64,000 nt of DNA from Madurella fahalii (taxonomy: Eukaryota; Ascomycota; Sordariomycetes; Sordariales), in NCBI GenBank assembly GCA_029876055.1, contig CM056878.1, forward strand, positions 1,178,001-1,242,000, given 5' to 3'. The notes beneath the pieces are model-generated. The model made no database searches. It was not told the origin of the DNA and saw nothing but the letters and a program-made list of their open reading frames with translations. Numbering within the stretch: position 1 is the stretch's first letter; each line of letters opens with the position of its first letter. Below are positions 1-10,936 of this stretch, piece after piece. The position numbers and the translations under genes were made by a program.

Positions 1-492
1 AGGTGTGCGATGGGGAAGGGACCTAAAATGAGCAAGATCATAGATGTGACGAGGAACTAGCATCAAAATCGAATTTCTGTGCTGAGGATGTTGGGGTAAG
101 AAAAAGGAGCGATTACCATACGAGAACGTGCTTTGGCCGTAAACATCGATTCCTAATTATGAGAATCTACTCATACATCCTCAATCATGATGCTTTCTCC
201 CGTCCACCACCCCCGTACGTAACCATAACCAGGCCCTAGCGGGTGTCATCCTTGCCTCTAACGCCAAACGCCGCCAACACAAGCAACGACCGGCCCGCGC
301 TGCATTTTGTACATGTGATATCCAACGTCTCATAGTGAGAGACGTAAACTGAAAATTCCCGCCGTCTTCTCTACCAGAAGCATGCCGGAAAGAGGGGGAA
401 AAAAAAAGAAAAAAAAAAGCAAATGCCGAGTACAGATGGGGTATTAGTGGACGAGTCGTGACAAAGGACATGAGAAACAGGCGGCAAGCACT
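1..492. other. 3' flank of RNR2
   Basis: No gene is supported here. The stretch lies downstream of the RNR2 stop codon and should hold its 3' untranslated region. It contains purine-rich runs with two long A tracts around 400-419. The open frames in it have no recognisable domain and look like noise. Confidence 0.6.
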
Positions 493-1874
493 TTAGAAGT
501 CCTCGTCAAAGGTGAAGTCACTGCCGTTCTCGCCCTTGGCCTCGTCCTGCTCGTCCTGAGCGGCGAGCTTCTTGGTGCTGGCCATGACGCCGGCCTTCTG
601 GTACTCGCCGACACGCTTCTCGAAGAAGTTGGTCTTGCCACCGAGAGAAATGTTCTCCATAAAGTCGAAGGGGTTCGTGGAGCGGTACACCTTCTCGTTG
701 CCGAGGGCGACAAGGAGGCGGTCGGCCACGAACTCAATGTACTGCTTCATGAGATTGGCGTTCATGCCGAGCAGAGCGCACGGCAGGGCCTCGGTGAGGA
801 ACTCCTGCTCAATCTTGACCGCATCGACGATGATGTCCTCGATGACCTGCTTGCTGGGCCGGTTGTTGAGGTGCGAGTAGAGAAGGCAGGCAAAGTCCGT
901 GTGAAGGCCCTCGTCGCGGGAGATGAGCTCGTTGGAGAAGGTCAGGCCGGGCATGAGACCGCGCTTCTTGAGCCAGAAGATGGATGCGAAGGCACCACTG
1001 AAGAAGATACCCTCGACGGCAGCGAAGGCAACGAGACGCTGGGCGAAGGTCGACTTCGTGTCGTTGATCCACCGGAGGGCCCAGTCGGCCTTCTTGCGGA
1101 TGCAGGGGATGGTGTCAATAGCATTGAACAGGTGGGTGCGCTGGGCAGGCTCCTTGATGTATGTGTCAATGAGGAGAGAGTAGGTCTCGGAGTGGATGTT
1201 CTCCATCATGATCTGGAAGCCGTAGAAGCAACGGGCTTCAGGGACTTGGACTTCACCGCTGAAGCGCTCGACTAGGTTCTCATTGACGATGCCGTCCGAG
1301 GCGGCGAAGAAGGCGAGAATGTGCGAGATGAAGTACTTCTCATCGTCGTTCAGCTTGTTGTTCCAATCGTGGAGGTCCTTGGACAGATCAATCTCCTCGG
1401 CGGTCCAGAAGGATGCCTCTGCCTTCTTGTACATCTGCCAAATCTGTGGGATCTGTTAGCACGCGTTCCACTTTACGCGTCCGGACGCGTCGCACGTACC
1501 TCGTGGTACTTGATGGGGAACAGCACGAAGCGCTGAGGGTTCTCCTGCAGGAGGGGCTCATCGGCCTCGTCGGGCTTGATGGTGGCAGCTACAGCAGGCT
1601 TTGTGACCTCCTTGGCCGACTCCATTGTAGACTTCTTGTGGTTGGCGTCAATCTCCGCCTCTAAGGTGGCAAGGTCGGCATCGAAGGGGGCGTTCTCCTT
1701 ATTCGCGGCAGAAAAGTCGAGCTTCTTCACGGGCGACGCCATCTTGAAAGCCTCAATGGCAGAGGCAGCCTGCATAGTGATGCGTGTTAGCTTTCGAAAC
1801 GCGGCAAGACGCGTCGACGGCGGGACGCGGGGCAGTTCACTAACCTGCTTAGAGGGCGTGATCTGTGCGGTCAT
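493..1874 (-). CDS. RNR2: Ribonucleoside-diphosphate reductase small subunit (R2)
   Basis: Three exons: 1845-1874, 1500-1769 and 493-1443, all joined in phase 0, giving 416 residues, usual for a fungal R2. It carries the diiron/tyrosyl-radical cofactor that the large subunit needs to reduce ribonucleotides to deoxyribonucleotides. Visible cofactor motifs are ASDGIVNENL (Asp ligand), MENIHSETYSLL (Glu and His ligands plus the radical Tyr), AVEGIFFSG (Glu) and SRDEGLHTDF (Glu and His). The C-terminal tail ends in FTFDEDF, the peptide known to dock on the large subunit. Both introns are short (75 and 56 nt), and intron 1 is a multiple of three without a stop, so retaining it would keep the frame. 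The introns hold four ACGCGT boxes, which suggests cell-cycle control. The start is the first ATG before a conserved-looking short exon. Confidence 0.95.
1461..1814. promoter_or_regulatory. Cluster of ACGCGT (MCB-like) boxes inside RNR2 introns
   Basis: Perfect palindromic ACGCGT occurs at 1461-1466, 1475-1480 and 1485-1490, all in the 56-nt intron 2, and at 1809-1814 in intron 1. ACGCGT is the core site of MBF (Mbp1/Swi6-type) factors that drive G1/S transcription, and RNR genes are classic MBF targets. Use of intronic copies here is inference. Confidence 0.5.
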
Positions 1875-2994
1875 TGTTGAAGATGAAGAAGTGAGTTTGG
1901 TGTAGAGCCGACAAAGTGCCGTCCGATTGCCAAAATAATCAAGAGGCCAATTGCTGGGAGACGATGGTGGCGGGTTTGGAAGCTGTGCAGACGAAGATGG
2001 ATGGGAGAAGAGAGGGAAACGGGAGCGCGATCCTTAAATGCTGCACGTCCGCACGTGGTCCCACCCTTCTAAGTCTGCGCGTCAGGGAGCAGGGATGCGC
2101 GTCGACGCGACTTTGGACCCAGCACTCTGCGGCGTCAACACCCAACCACCCCATTCACTCGCCATTCACTTGCCAAAATGATCCACTTTGGCGCTGGAAG
2201 CCTGGTCGGCCTTTCTCGCTCTTATCAGATCTTCGAGCCGGGCCAGCTGAGGCACGGCGCCCAGCGCGCCCAAGATCCCGCTTCCTTGTCAAAAGCCCTG
2301 CTTGAGGTTCCCAAAACCCATCCGCATCTCCACTATGACACACTCGTCCTTGACGGCGCTTGGAGCTTTGTCACGCTCCCTTTTCCTTCCGTCTTTTGTT
2401 CTCTTTTGTTTTTGGGGGGGTTGAAGAATGATTTGGATCCAACTACTCGCCAATGGAGCGATATATTTCCCTGTAGTCCTCACCGTCGGAACATCAGAGC
2501 TCAACCACGTCTGGGGTGTTAGTGGTGGGGAACCACTCTGCTTTACAAATCGATTTCTCCATCCGCTGCAGGCAAGCATCGGGAGATCCTTGCCGATTCC
2601 TGATTACAGATGATGACTTACAAACAGTGACGGCCCACCATCTTTTATCTCGGCAATCGCCGCCCTTCATACGCGTGCCAACGACCCGAAAGATCCCATC
2701 GAGCTAGCCCTCCTGCTGTCGCGCACACCGACTCGTTCATGGTTTTTGGGAATGGAGTTCATTGCTATTCCTAATGACTGACGTCTTCTTTTCTAACCCA
2801 CTAGCCGATCTCCGATTTTGCACCCGCATAAACCACCATAAGCAAACTCCTTGACGCCGACACAATGCCCCGATGATATCTGATGCTAGTACCCAGTTCG
2901 CAATCTGTACGCCATGACCAAACAGACACTCAAATTTTCAGTCTGCTCAGGACGCAGCAATGTCCTCGCTCTAGCACACCTCCCATAGGCAACG
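1875..2994. other. Intergenic: RNR2 promoter and 3' flank of the DUF4112 gene
   Basis: No gene is supported. The part next to RNR2 should be its promoter; GC-rich sequence near 2085-2112 contains ACGCGA, a near match to an MBF site. Short open frames, including one of 114 codons from 2178 on plus, show no recognisable domain or plausible splice partners. Confidence 0.6.
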
Positions 2995-3953
2995 TTAACC
3001 CCTCCGACCGTCCCTGGGGTCTTGCACCTGTCGTATCTGTCGTCCTGGAAGGCCGATTGTCCTCTGGCTTGTCAGACTCCGCACAGGTACTATTGATGGC
3101 CGGGGACCGCCTATGTTCCCTGTCGGAGGCGGTGTCGGCCGAGATGGTGTGCGTTGCGCGTGAGCGACAGGCGCGGGCACCGTCGGTGCTGGCTCGACAA
3201 CCCTGCTTGGCTCGACGCCTGCCTCGACATCCCGGTCTCCTGGACCCATCCTTAGTTCGTCGGGGAGATTAACCTTTGTCTCGGTGTCTGGGTCGGTCAG
3301 GCCCTCTCTGCGAGCTTTCGCGACCTCGGTCAAGTATGCGTCAAGCAGCCAAGCATTGCGCGTGTTGGCCCGGTAGAATACGTCGATAACATCGCCAATG
3401 ATGGGGACGAAGCCGGCGGCAAAGTCAATCAGGATGTTGGTGAACATCTGGCTGTACAGTCGCTTCGGCAGGCCGCCCTTAATCCCAGCAGCCGTCTTGA
3501 TCAGGGCCAAGGCCATGAAGAAGTCGGCAAAGTCACCGATCCTGGCGGCAATCAGTAAAGCTAGACCGACGATCAAGTGGGGTGCAGCACTTACACAGGC
3601 AAGAGGCCGATGATGGATGACCAACCGAACTTGAGTCCAAAGCAACAGCAGGTAAATCCCATGTCCCACCGGTAGGCCCTCTTGCGGACGCGCCTGAGGA
3701 TCTTCCCCTCCTCGTCCGTTAGACCCTGCGGCAGGGGCCTCTCCTGTGACTTGTACTTGACGATCTTGCCATTTTTCACGACCGGCACCCTTTCAAGATA
3801 GGGGTTCTGGTTGTCTGTGTTAGTCGACCCAGGTATTCAAGCTTGCATTGCCCGAGCGGAGGAGATGTTACGCACTTCCGCGTTAGTGTTTCTCTTGTCC
3901 TTGCGGAGTCTCCCGAGGGCCTTTTTCTCAAGTATCTTGAGTGCCGGGTTCAT
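2995..3953 (-). CDS. DUF4112 family membrane protein
   Basis: Three exons: 3876-3953, 3595-3806 and 2995-3541, giving 278 residues. The function of the family is unknown. The conserved DUF4112 core runs from about residue 30 to 150. It has a basic stretch (RRVRKRAYR), a hydrophobic segment leading into FGWSSIIGLLPVIGD, and a second segment ending in GFVPIIGDVIDVFYRANTRNA. The paired PVIGD/PIIGD turns at the ends of two membrane segments are typical. The C-terminal 110 residues are proline-rich, low in complexity and probably disordered. The exon 2-3 junction is supported because splicing creates the LLPVIGD motif across it. The start is the ATG after which the basic N-terminus (NPALKILEKK) begins; an upstream in-frame extension looks non-coding. 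Confidence 0.85.
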
Positions 3954-4894
3954 GATGACTTTTTGGCTAGGTCGGTGTTTGCAGAGTTCAGTGGCTGCAC
4001 GGAGAAACAGAGAAACTCGGGCAGGGTGTCGGCCGAGATAATAAACTGTCGCTTTGTTGCGGCGTTTGGCGCTGCAGATCTGGCGATGAGGGCGACTTGC
4101 GGCGGTATTGGCCACGCGGGCTTGCTTTGTGCGTTTCAGGTCCGCGCTTGGAGGCCTGACTTAGAAACACTTTTGGCGCTGGCTCGATAAACGCCAACCC
4201 GGCCACCTGGTCGCTCTGGGGTTACGGGGTGAGAAGAAAAGTTAAGAGCCGCCCGTGGCCCACTGGGCAGCCCTGGTTTTCATTTATGTGTGGTTTCGGT
4301 CTCATGCCTGTGTCTAGCCCGTTCACCAAACCACGACGCCTGGCCATCCGATTCCTGTTTCTGGGCGATGACGTCCGTGGAGACCTCCCGTACATGCACA
4401 GCAAACACCCCTGCAAGCCCTGGAATGTGCCACTGCGACGTGTCGTCCATCGTCCGCACGTGGTTGGCCTCCCGCTTTGTTTCGCTAGCTTAGTGGCGTA
4501 CTGTGCAGCACCGCCACAAATTTAGCGCTGGCAGCCATCTTGGATGGCCAAAAGGGGCCTAGCGCCAATATTTGGCTTATGACAGTTACTAACGATCGAG
4601 TATCCCGAAGCCGACGATGATGAAACGGAGGGAGGAAAAAAAAAAAAAAGAAAATTGTGTAAGCCGGAAGTATATTTAATGAGCAACTAGGCCAATATTT
4701 TCTACCTCTCAGGTTTCGAGAGAGAAGCAGCCGGAGTAACGAGAAAGGGGTGGAGGGAAACAGGCAGAGATAAAGATCAAGTGAAAGAAGCAGTAGGAAA
4801 GACGGAGGCGCTACAAAGGAAGATACGGTTAGCGTTGGGACAAGACGTGGGGGCCGGGGAAGGAAGGAAAAGAGCAAGACGAGATGGCATATGT
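3954..4894. other. Intergenic, no gene recognised
   Basis: This spacer is the promoter side of the DUF4112 gene and the 3' side of the next minus-strand locus. It holds an A-rich tract near 4637-4652 and purine-rich sequence from 4700 to 4880. Open frames of up to 98 codons have no recognisable content. Confidence 0.6.
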
Positions 4895-5958
4895 CTAAGG
4901 GAGATTCGCCGTGAAATAGTTGTGCTTCTTCCGGCGCAGTAAGTATCCGCCATCCACCTTCGCCCAGTCCTTTTTGACCGAGGACCTCGTGTTGCCTTTG
5001 TAGTCCTTATAATAATATTTCCCATGCTTCTTCGTCAGTTTGACAGTCTTCTCCTCAGGATCTTTCGGGCCCGCGGAAGATGCGGAAGGAGCTACTCGTG
5101 GGGCACGCAGGTCGCCACCGAAGGCAGACCCGGCCCTACTGAAGTAGGCCGTTTCCCAATCTTCTCCATCGTCTTCATCCCCATCAGTCTCGCCGCCCTC
5201 ATCGTCACTTTCCTCGTCAAACCCCGCAAGGATCGCAGCCGCTTGAGGAGTGCGCTCTTGCATCGTAGTGTCGTTCGTCGCGTGCGGCCTGGTTGCGCCC
5301 GATGTGTTGTGCCTTATGCCACGTCTTTGATGAAACGCAGTGCGCCAGGTGTTCAGGGCTGGATACGAGTAGTCGATATTGTTGTCGCCATTCAAGGACA
5401 TCATGGCCAAGGCCCACAGGGCAAGATTGGCTGTGAGACGGTGTCCATGCGCGATCCAAGGAATAATCTTGTGCTGCACGTTGAAATCCCAGTTCAACGG
5501 ATTGTTATCCGAATAAAACCTGCTCAACGGTTGGCTGAGGTAGCCACTGCCGCTCCACATAGACACATCCGAAGAAGACTGGCTACTGCCGGCGGCATCG
5601 TCGCGCGAAGAACGGCCTGCGGCCAGACCTGCTCCAGTGTACTGGCGCGCAATCAGGAAACGACAAGGACGGTGTGTGTAACGATGAATCCGTCCCGGAC
5701 TTGCCACTCCGCCGAGTATGACACGGTTTGGACAATGGCGTTTTGCCATTCGTGGAACCTTGCCGGATCGTCATGTAGCTCAGGCCACCATTTGGCGCTG
5801 ATCTTGGTGTCGCCTGGGACGAGGTTGAGATACGACCCGCTTTCCTCATCTATTGCTGCATCCGAGACGCAGGACCAGTCGGCCTGGAAGCCACTGCCGA
5901 TCCCCGGATACCGACCCCGGACATCGGAATCCAGCCACGGCTTATTCTTGAGTTGCAT
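4895..5958 (-). pseudogene. Fungal-specific protein of unknown function, frameshifted
   Basis: I recognise the general look of a family in filamentous ascomycetes but know no function. The N-terminal part (KPWLDSDVRGR, ESGSYLNLVPGDT, SAKWWPELHD, GFIVTHTVLVV) is read in one frame from the ATG at 5958. The rest (FLIARQYTG, DNPLNWDF, KLALWALAMM-like and SYPALNTWR blocks, an acidic stretch, a basic tail ending at 4895) is read in another. The change falls near 5655-5670, where one reading ends in TGA and the next continues the homologous block; one missing base explains it and no GT-AG intron fits. In-frame coding-like sequence continues upstream of 5958 to a stop near 6049, so the true start may lie in a further exon. 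Either a decaying gene or a base error. It is head-to-head with the broken gene at 6160. Confidence 0.6.
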
Positions 5959-6562
5959 GTGGGGCCGGTCAGAAACGCCGAACTTTTGCCAAGACGGAAG
6001 CGCGCTCGTGTGGGCAAGGGCGGTATTAGTCTCAGAGACAAAAGGCGCCGATTATCCCAAGCTACTCACGCACTCGGGACTCAAACACTACTTGCAATCA
6101 GAACATTGCACATCACCCTATCTATTTCTATCGTTCCTTGTATCGCCACTTCCTTGACTATGCCGAAACACAAAGACACTAGTCGTCGCTCGCACAAGCC
6201 CAGCCGCCTGCCTCGCAACGCCAGGGCCATCGCTAGGGAGAGAGGCCTTGCGATGATGAGCGAGCCCTTCCTTGATAACAACATTATGGACGGCACACAT
6301 CCCGGCTGCTCCCTGGAAAATTTTCAGAGACCACGCCTTCGACGAGCCCCTACGATCTAAGCTCTGTGACGTTCATTGAGCGCGTCAACTCGGACCCTAA
6401 ACCTTTCTTAAGCATTAGTGAGCTTGACGGCGGGCTAGACGGGTACAACTGGAGGATCCGCTTCGAGAAGGGCGGTCCACCTTTTGTCTTGAAGCTGGTG
6501 GGTCGCGCACAAAGCTTCCTCTTTCCTACCAGGCAGACTCTGTTTTCGCCTTCTCGCTTGTG

Positions 6563-6589
<27 letters not shown>
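6563..6589. repeat. (CT)n microsatellite in the FTA2-like intron
   Basis: About 13 CT units lie inside the 144-nt intron at 6498-6641, before the CACTAG acceptor. They extend its pyrimidine-rich part. Confidence 0.9.
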
Positions 6590-6594
<5 letters not shown>

Positions 6595-7134
6595 CCCTGG
6601 GTCCCGCCTCTCTCACGCTAACCGCCCTCTTTCTTCACTAGTTCTGGGATGCTCAAGCTCCCGAGCCTCCACACTACTTCGCCACACAGCGGGAGTGCCA
6701 GAATACCGCGCTGTTCCAGATGATGCAGGCAGCCGTGTCGGAGGCGAATGCGGCGCTCGGCCCGATTTTAGTTGACCCATCACCGGAGACTCGGGAAGTG
6801 GCCGAGGCCAACCTGTTCGCCTTTTCTAACGAGGCCCGGGCACGCAATGCAACCTTGGAAAGCACCGCGGGCTTAATGCAGAATACACAGATGCCGCGTA
6901 TACGGCAGTGCTTCGGCTGGATGCGCTTTACTGGCGAGGAGCTACTCCATCGGGTGCCCATGAGGCTGCTCCCGCGGTCCAGCGAGGTGAACAGGGTTAT
7001 ACGTTCTATTGATAAAGACGTGCTCTATACTGCTATTGTCTACGAGTTTGTCGAGAGAGGCGCAAACGACTCAGTGGTTGCGCAGGGGCGTATTGGATTT
7101 CTTGTGGTGCGTCGGTTTCGGCCACGTCCCAATC

Positions 7135-7166
7135 ACGAAGGCAGACAATTACGAAGGCAGACAATT
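7135..7166 (+). repeat. Exact 16-bp tandem duplication
   Basis: Two adjacent identical 16-bp copies (7135-7150 and 7151-7166) lie in the last exon of the FTA2-like locus. Because 16 is not a multiple of three, the second copy shifts the reading frame. Downstream sequence in the shifted frame still encodes a conserved-looking C-terminus. Confidence 0.95.
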
Positions 7167-7273
7167 GGGAGAGCGGAGTTCTGCTTGATCATTCAGACAT
7201 TGTTCATTGCATCGGGCACGGATGGGACCCGGCGTTTTTCGGGTATAGAACGGTAGATCAGATACTCAGATAG

Positions 7274-8162
7274 CCCACTTCTTAGAAGGGCGGCTCTATT
7301 TAGGGACAGCGAAGAAGGCTTACACCTCATCGCGAGCGAAACAAAGTACACAAGTGGTGGGGATACAAAAGATATACACGTTATCTAGAGGAGCATTCAC
7401 CCCCCTGCCATTGCCCGAAGAACCTCGGGCGGATGGCATATTATTCCCCTGCCCGCTCCTGTTTTATGGAGATCATGCCGATGTTTCCCCTAATACACAA
7501 TGCATCAGACGGTTTTGCGTCCATACCTGTTGCGGATGTGAGAATAGCCTCACTTGCTCGGAAATGGTTGAACAGCCAAACTAAAACAGAAACGTGCCAA
7601 TGTGAGAAGGCAGTATCTGTTTCTCGTTCTAAGCTGGCCGATGGCAACCCGAGCGTGGTAGTGGGGGTACAATTAGGACCCAAACAGGAAGTCTGAGAGC
7701 GCCACAAAACATTGCCGAAATAGGCCTAGCTTACTTGGGCCATATGCTTGGGTTGTTGAGTTGGCGCGCCACACGTGCAACCGTCCCACTAGCAGTTATC
7801 GTGAGCCCGTGAGTGTGGGGCAAATGAATACCTTCCACGTCTGCACACGTCGCTGTCGGTCCCTGCCCTGCAAGAGAACATCGATAGCGCCCAAACAGCT
7901 CTGCCCAAAATCACTCACATTTCTCTCAAATCACCGAATTGAACTGTTTATCACAGGGCTTTGACGGAGCACCGCTGTCTTTGCGCAAGCTGGTGGGGGA
8001 AGTCGTTGCAGCTGATCCCCGCCCTTGGACCACCGACCGCGACCGACAACGACCGAGAACGACGGCTCAGCAACCCGGCAAGTCGGAGCAACGAAAAGAA
8101 ACGAGATAAAATCATCACAATATTATCCAACGACGTGGATATGCTCGATACAACGCATCGCC
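7274..8162. other. Intergenic: 3' side of the FTA2-like locus and DCP2 leader/promoter
   Basis: No gene is supported. The frame that runs into DCP2 from 7961 is open by chance; the DCP2 start is inside it at 8163. The last 200 bases before 8163 probably hold the DCP2 promoter and 5' untranslated region. Confidence 0.6.
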
Positions 8163-10936
8163 ATGGCCGAACACAAGATGACACTCGAGGATTGTATGTT
8201 TGCTCGACACCTCCGCTTAGTCCGCGCTATTCCTCTGCTTGGCCGCCCGCTGACTTGCACACAGGGTTGGACGACCTCTGCGTCCGCTTCATCATCAACC
8301 TCCCAAAGGAAGACCTCTCAACAGTCTCGCGTATTTGCTTCCAGGTTGAGGAGGCGCAATGGTTCTACGAAGACTTCATCCGTCCTCTGGACCCTACGCT
8401 GCCCTCCATGTCTCTCCGGAGCTTCTGCCTTCGCATATTCCAGCACTGCCCGCTGCTAGCATCCTTCTCAGTCGAGAACCACATGCGCGCATTCGAAGAG
8501 TTCCTCCAGTACAAGACACGAGTCCCCGTCAGAGGCGCCATTCTCCTCAACGAGGCCATGGACTCGACCGTGCTCGTCAAGGGCTGGAAGAAAGGGGCCA
8601 ACTGGAGCTTCCCGCGAGGCAAGATAAATAAGGACGAGGATCACCTGGATTGCGCCATTCGCGAAGTGTATGAAGAGACTGGTTTTGACATCAGGGCGGC
8701 CGGCTTGGTGCCCAAGGACGACGAAGTCAAGTACATTCAGATCTCCATGAGGGAACAACAAATTCGACTATACGTTTTCCGCAACGTCCCGATGGACACT
8801 GTCTTCCAGCCGAAAACGCGGAAGGAGATTAGCAAGATCCAGTGGTATAAACTCTCAGAGCTGCCCGCCTTCCGGAAGAAGAGCAACAATTACGATGACG
8901 CCGCCGCCGCATCAAACGCAAACAAGTTTTACATGGTGGCTCCGTTCTTGGTGCCACTGAAGAAATGGGTAGTCCAGCAGAAGAAGAAAGATGCTGCCCG
9001 AGCGGCGGCAGCGAATAACTCTCAACCGGCTATCCAGCCCGAGATCCCCGTCGAGGAGCCCCTCACCGAGGACGACATTGGGGCCCAGACAGAACCCGTC
9101 GCCGCTCCTTCGAACGACACGCCAGCGATCGAGACGCTAGAAGGAGCTACACTCGAACTTCAGCGCCTTCTCAAGGTCCAGCCGCCGACACAGGGCGTAC
9201 AGATGACACCGTCCGCTGCGCTACACCCGGACAAGGGAGAAGCACTGATGGCAATTTTGCAAAAGAAGGCCACCCTGACGCCGTCTGAGCAGGCCCATCA
9301 ACCCGACACCCGTCTCCCACACACACCGTTTGATCATACGTACAGCAGCGCTCCTGAACCTCAGAGTCCGCATCATCACCATTCGACCCATCGGCTACCC
9401 GATCCCAACCCTCAACCGCCCCCAACCTTTACCCTTCCAACCAGCACGGCGCATAGCGTCTCCCCTAGGTATTTCAACCAAACTCGAGTACCTGCGCAGG
9501 TGCAGCCTCAGGTCTACGGCCCCAATCCGTTCATGAACGCGGCGCAGCAACCGCGGAAGGAGCCCGTCCTTGTACACCCTCAGCCGCTGCCGCCGCAGGT
9601 GCAGCAATCCCGCCTCACCAGGGGCATACTCTCCACTCCAGCTGTTCCAGAGACTGCCGGTCAAGCCGGTCAAGGTGGTCCGCAAACCCAACAGGGAGGT
9701 GCAAATACATTCACGGGCAACAGGTATGACGCCTACGCGCCTCAACAGCAAAGCGCAAAGTCGGTTCCATTGACCGGCCACGCTATGGCGCTGCTCAATA
9801 CTTTCAAGAATAATGCAAACAACGAAAGCAAACCTACTAGCCAACCTAGCCAGGACGGTGCGGCTCTACAGGCGAATAACCAGCATCAGCAGCACCACAT
9901 TCCTTGGACTAACCTGCCGGCCACACAATCATCAAACCCTGCAGCGCAATTTCTGCCACATCACATGGCGCCTGTCGCGCAGCCGAGGACATCACCCCGT
10001 GCCATGCAGCATCCAGAGGTATCCAACACCATACCTAGGCATACGCAGCTGCCAGATTCGCACCGATCGGCATTGCTGGACATGTTCAAACGATCGGGCC
10101 CCAGATCTCCATTGAGCAATGAGATCACTATGAAGCCCCGAAACGCACAAGACGGCCCGGGTTTCGCAAGGAGTGCGCAGCCTGGCAGTCCCGGCTACAA
10201 AACATCGTCCACGGCCAACGCGATGGCGTCGGCACCGGAAGTCAACGGTGTACCAGTACAGACGAACCCCGAAACCACACTCCCGTATCGGGCCGTCCAG
10301 ATCTTGAGTCGCCCGAAGCAGCCGGAGGCCGGCAAAGTCCAAGATTTCACAGGAGCACAGACACAGATGCATCATTTGCAACAACGCCTCAGCCCCTTGG
10401 GGTCAGCCAGGCATGACGCCCGGAACTCGGGCCGCCCTAGCTTGCCCTCTCCCCGTGACCGCTCATTTCTGCACCAGATGGAACAAGACGCCAAGAGATC
10501 GCCCCAGCTCAACTACGCCGGTCAGGTGGCTGCCCAAGCGGCTGGGCTCCCATACACGCAACCCTTGCAGCATTCTCCAACCAGCGGGCATGCCGTTCTG
10601 CCGTTCCATCAACAGCAGCCGGCGGGCGTGCTCCGACGCCGACAGGACTCGAATCCCGAGCAGCGGCAGAAGCTACTGTCGCTGTTCGGTAGGGAGCATG
10701 CTTCGCCGACGGGGTTCACGGCCGACGACAAGGGCAAGGCGAGGGAGCTGCCGTTTGACCAGGCGCAGTCGACCACTCCTCGCTCCCGCGTAGCATCCAT
10801 CGCTTCTGTTGGCCGCGGCGAGAATGTAACGAGCAGCTCGCCGACGTCGCGGCGGGGGAGCCAGACCCCGATCTCGCCGGCTGACCGCAACTTCCTGCTC
10901 TCGTACCTGGAATCCGTTTCGAATTCTGCACGGTAG
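8163..10936 (+). CDS. DCP2: mRNA-decapping enzyme subunit 2
   Basis: Two exons, 8163-8193 and 8265-10936, encode 900 residues. The enzyme removes the m7G cap of mRNA in cytoplasmic P-bodies with Dcp1. The first exon encodes MAEHKMTLED, and the split Trp codon restores LEDWLDDLCVRF, the family N-terminus, which decides the start. The Dcp2 box A domain (residues about 11-95) is followed by a Nudix domain (about 95-245). Its Nudix box reads GKINKDEDHLDCAIREVYEETGFD, with the catalytic REVYEE glutamates. The remaining 650 residues are low-complexity and rich in Gln, Pro and Ser. They carry short leucine-rich helices (LMAILQKKA, MALLNTFKNN, ALLDMFKRSG, KLLSLFGRE, FLLSYLESV) of the type that binds Edc3 and other decapping factors. 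Confidence 0.95.

Larger units (their letters stand above)
6160..7273 (+). pseudogene. FTA2-like (kinase-like fold) gene, disrupted by three frame changes
   Basis: The protein resembles fungal proteins filed with the Fta2 kinetochore/kinase-like family. It starts at ATG 6160 (MPKHKDTSRRSHK). The first frame change, near 6303-6306, is a one-base loss before LLPGKFSETTP. The frame then runs through YNWRIRFEKGGPPFVLKL to an intron at 6498-6641 containing a CT microsatellite. Exon 2 begins FWDAQAPEPPHYF and continues through RQCFGWMRFTGE and AIVYEFVERG. Near 7092 the frame moves by one base into DFLWCVGFGHVPITKADN. An exact 16-bp tandem duplication (7135-7150 and 7151-7166) moves it again into SGVLLDHSDIVHCIGHGW, ending at TAG 7271-7273. 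The real function is unknown and no kinase catalytic motif is complete. Base error could explain single-base changes but hardly the 16-bp copy. Confidence 0.7.

Noticed and set aside
2178..2522. 114-codon plus frame between RNR2 and the DUF4112 gene
   Set aside because: No family resemblance, no splice partners, and it sits in the 3' flank/promoter spacer.
5024..6157. 377-codon open frame on the plus strand
   Set aside because: It is antisense to the conserved minus-strand blocks and has no domain; it is a shadow of GC-rich coding DNA.
7961..8162. In-frame upstream extension of DCP2 starting at 7961
   Set aside because: The family N-terminus (MAEHKMTLEDW) begins at 8163 and needs a 71-nt intron. 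The extension has no conserved sequence and reads through that intron.
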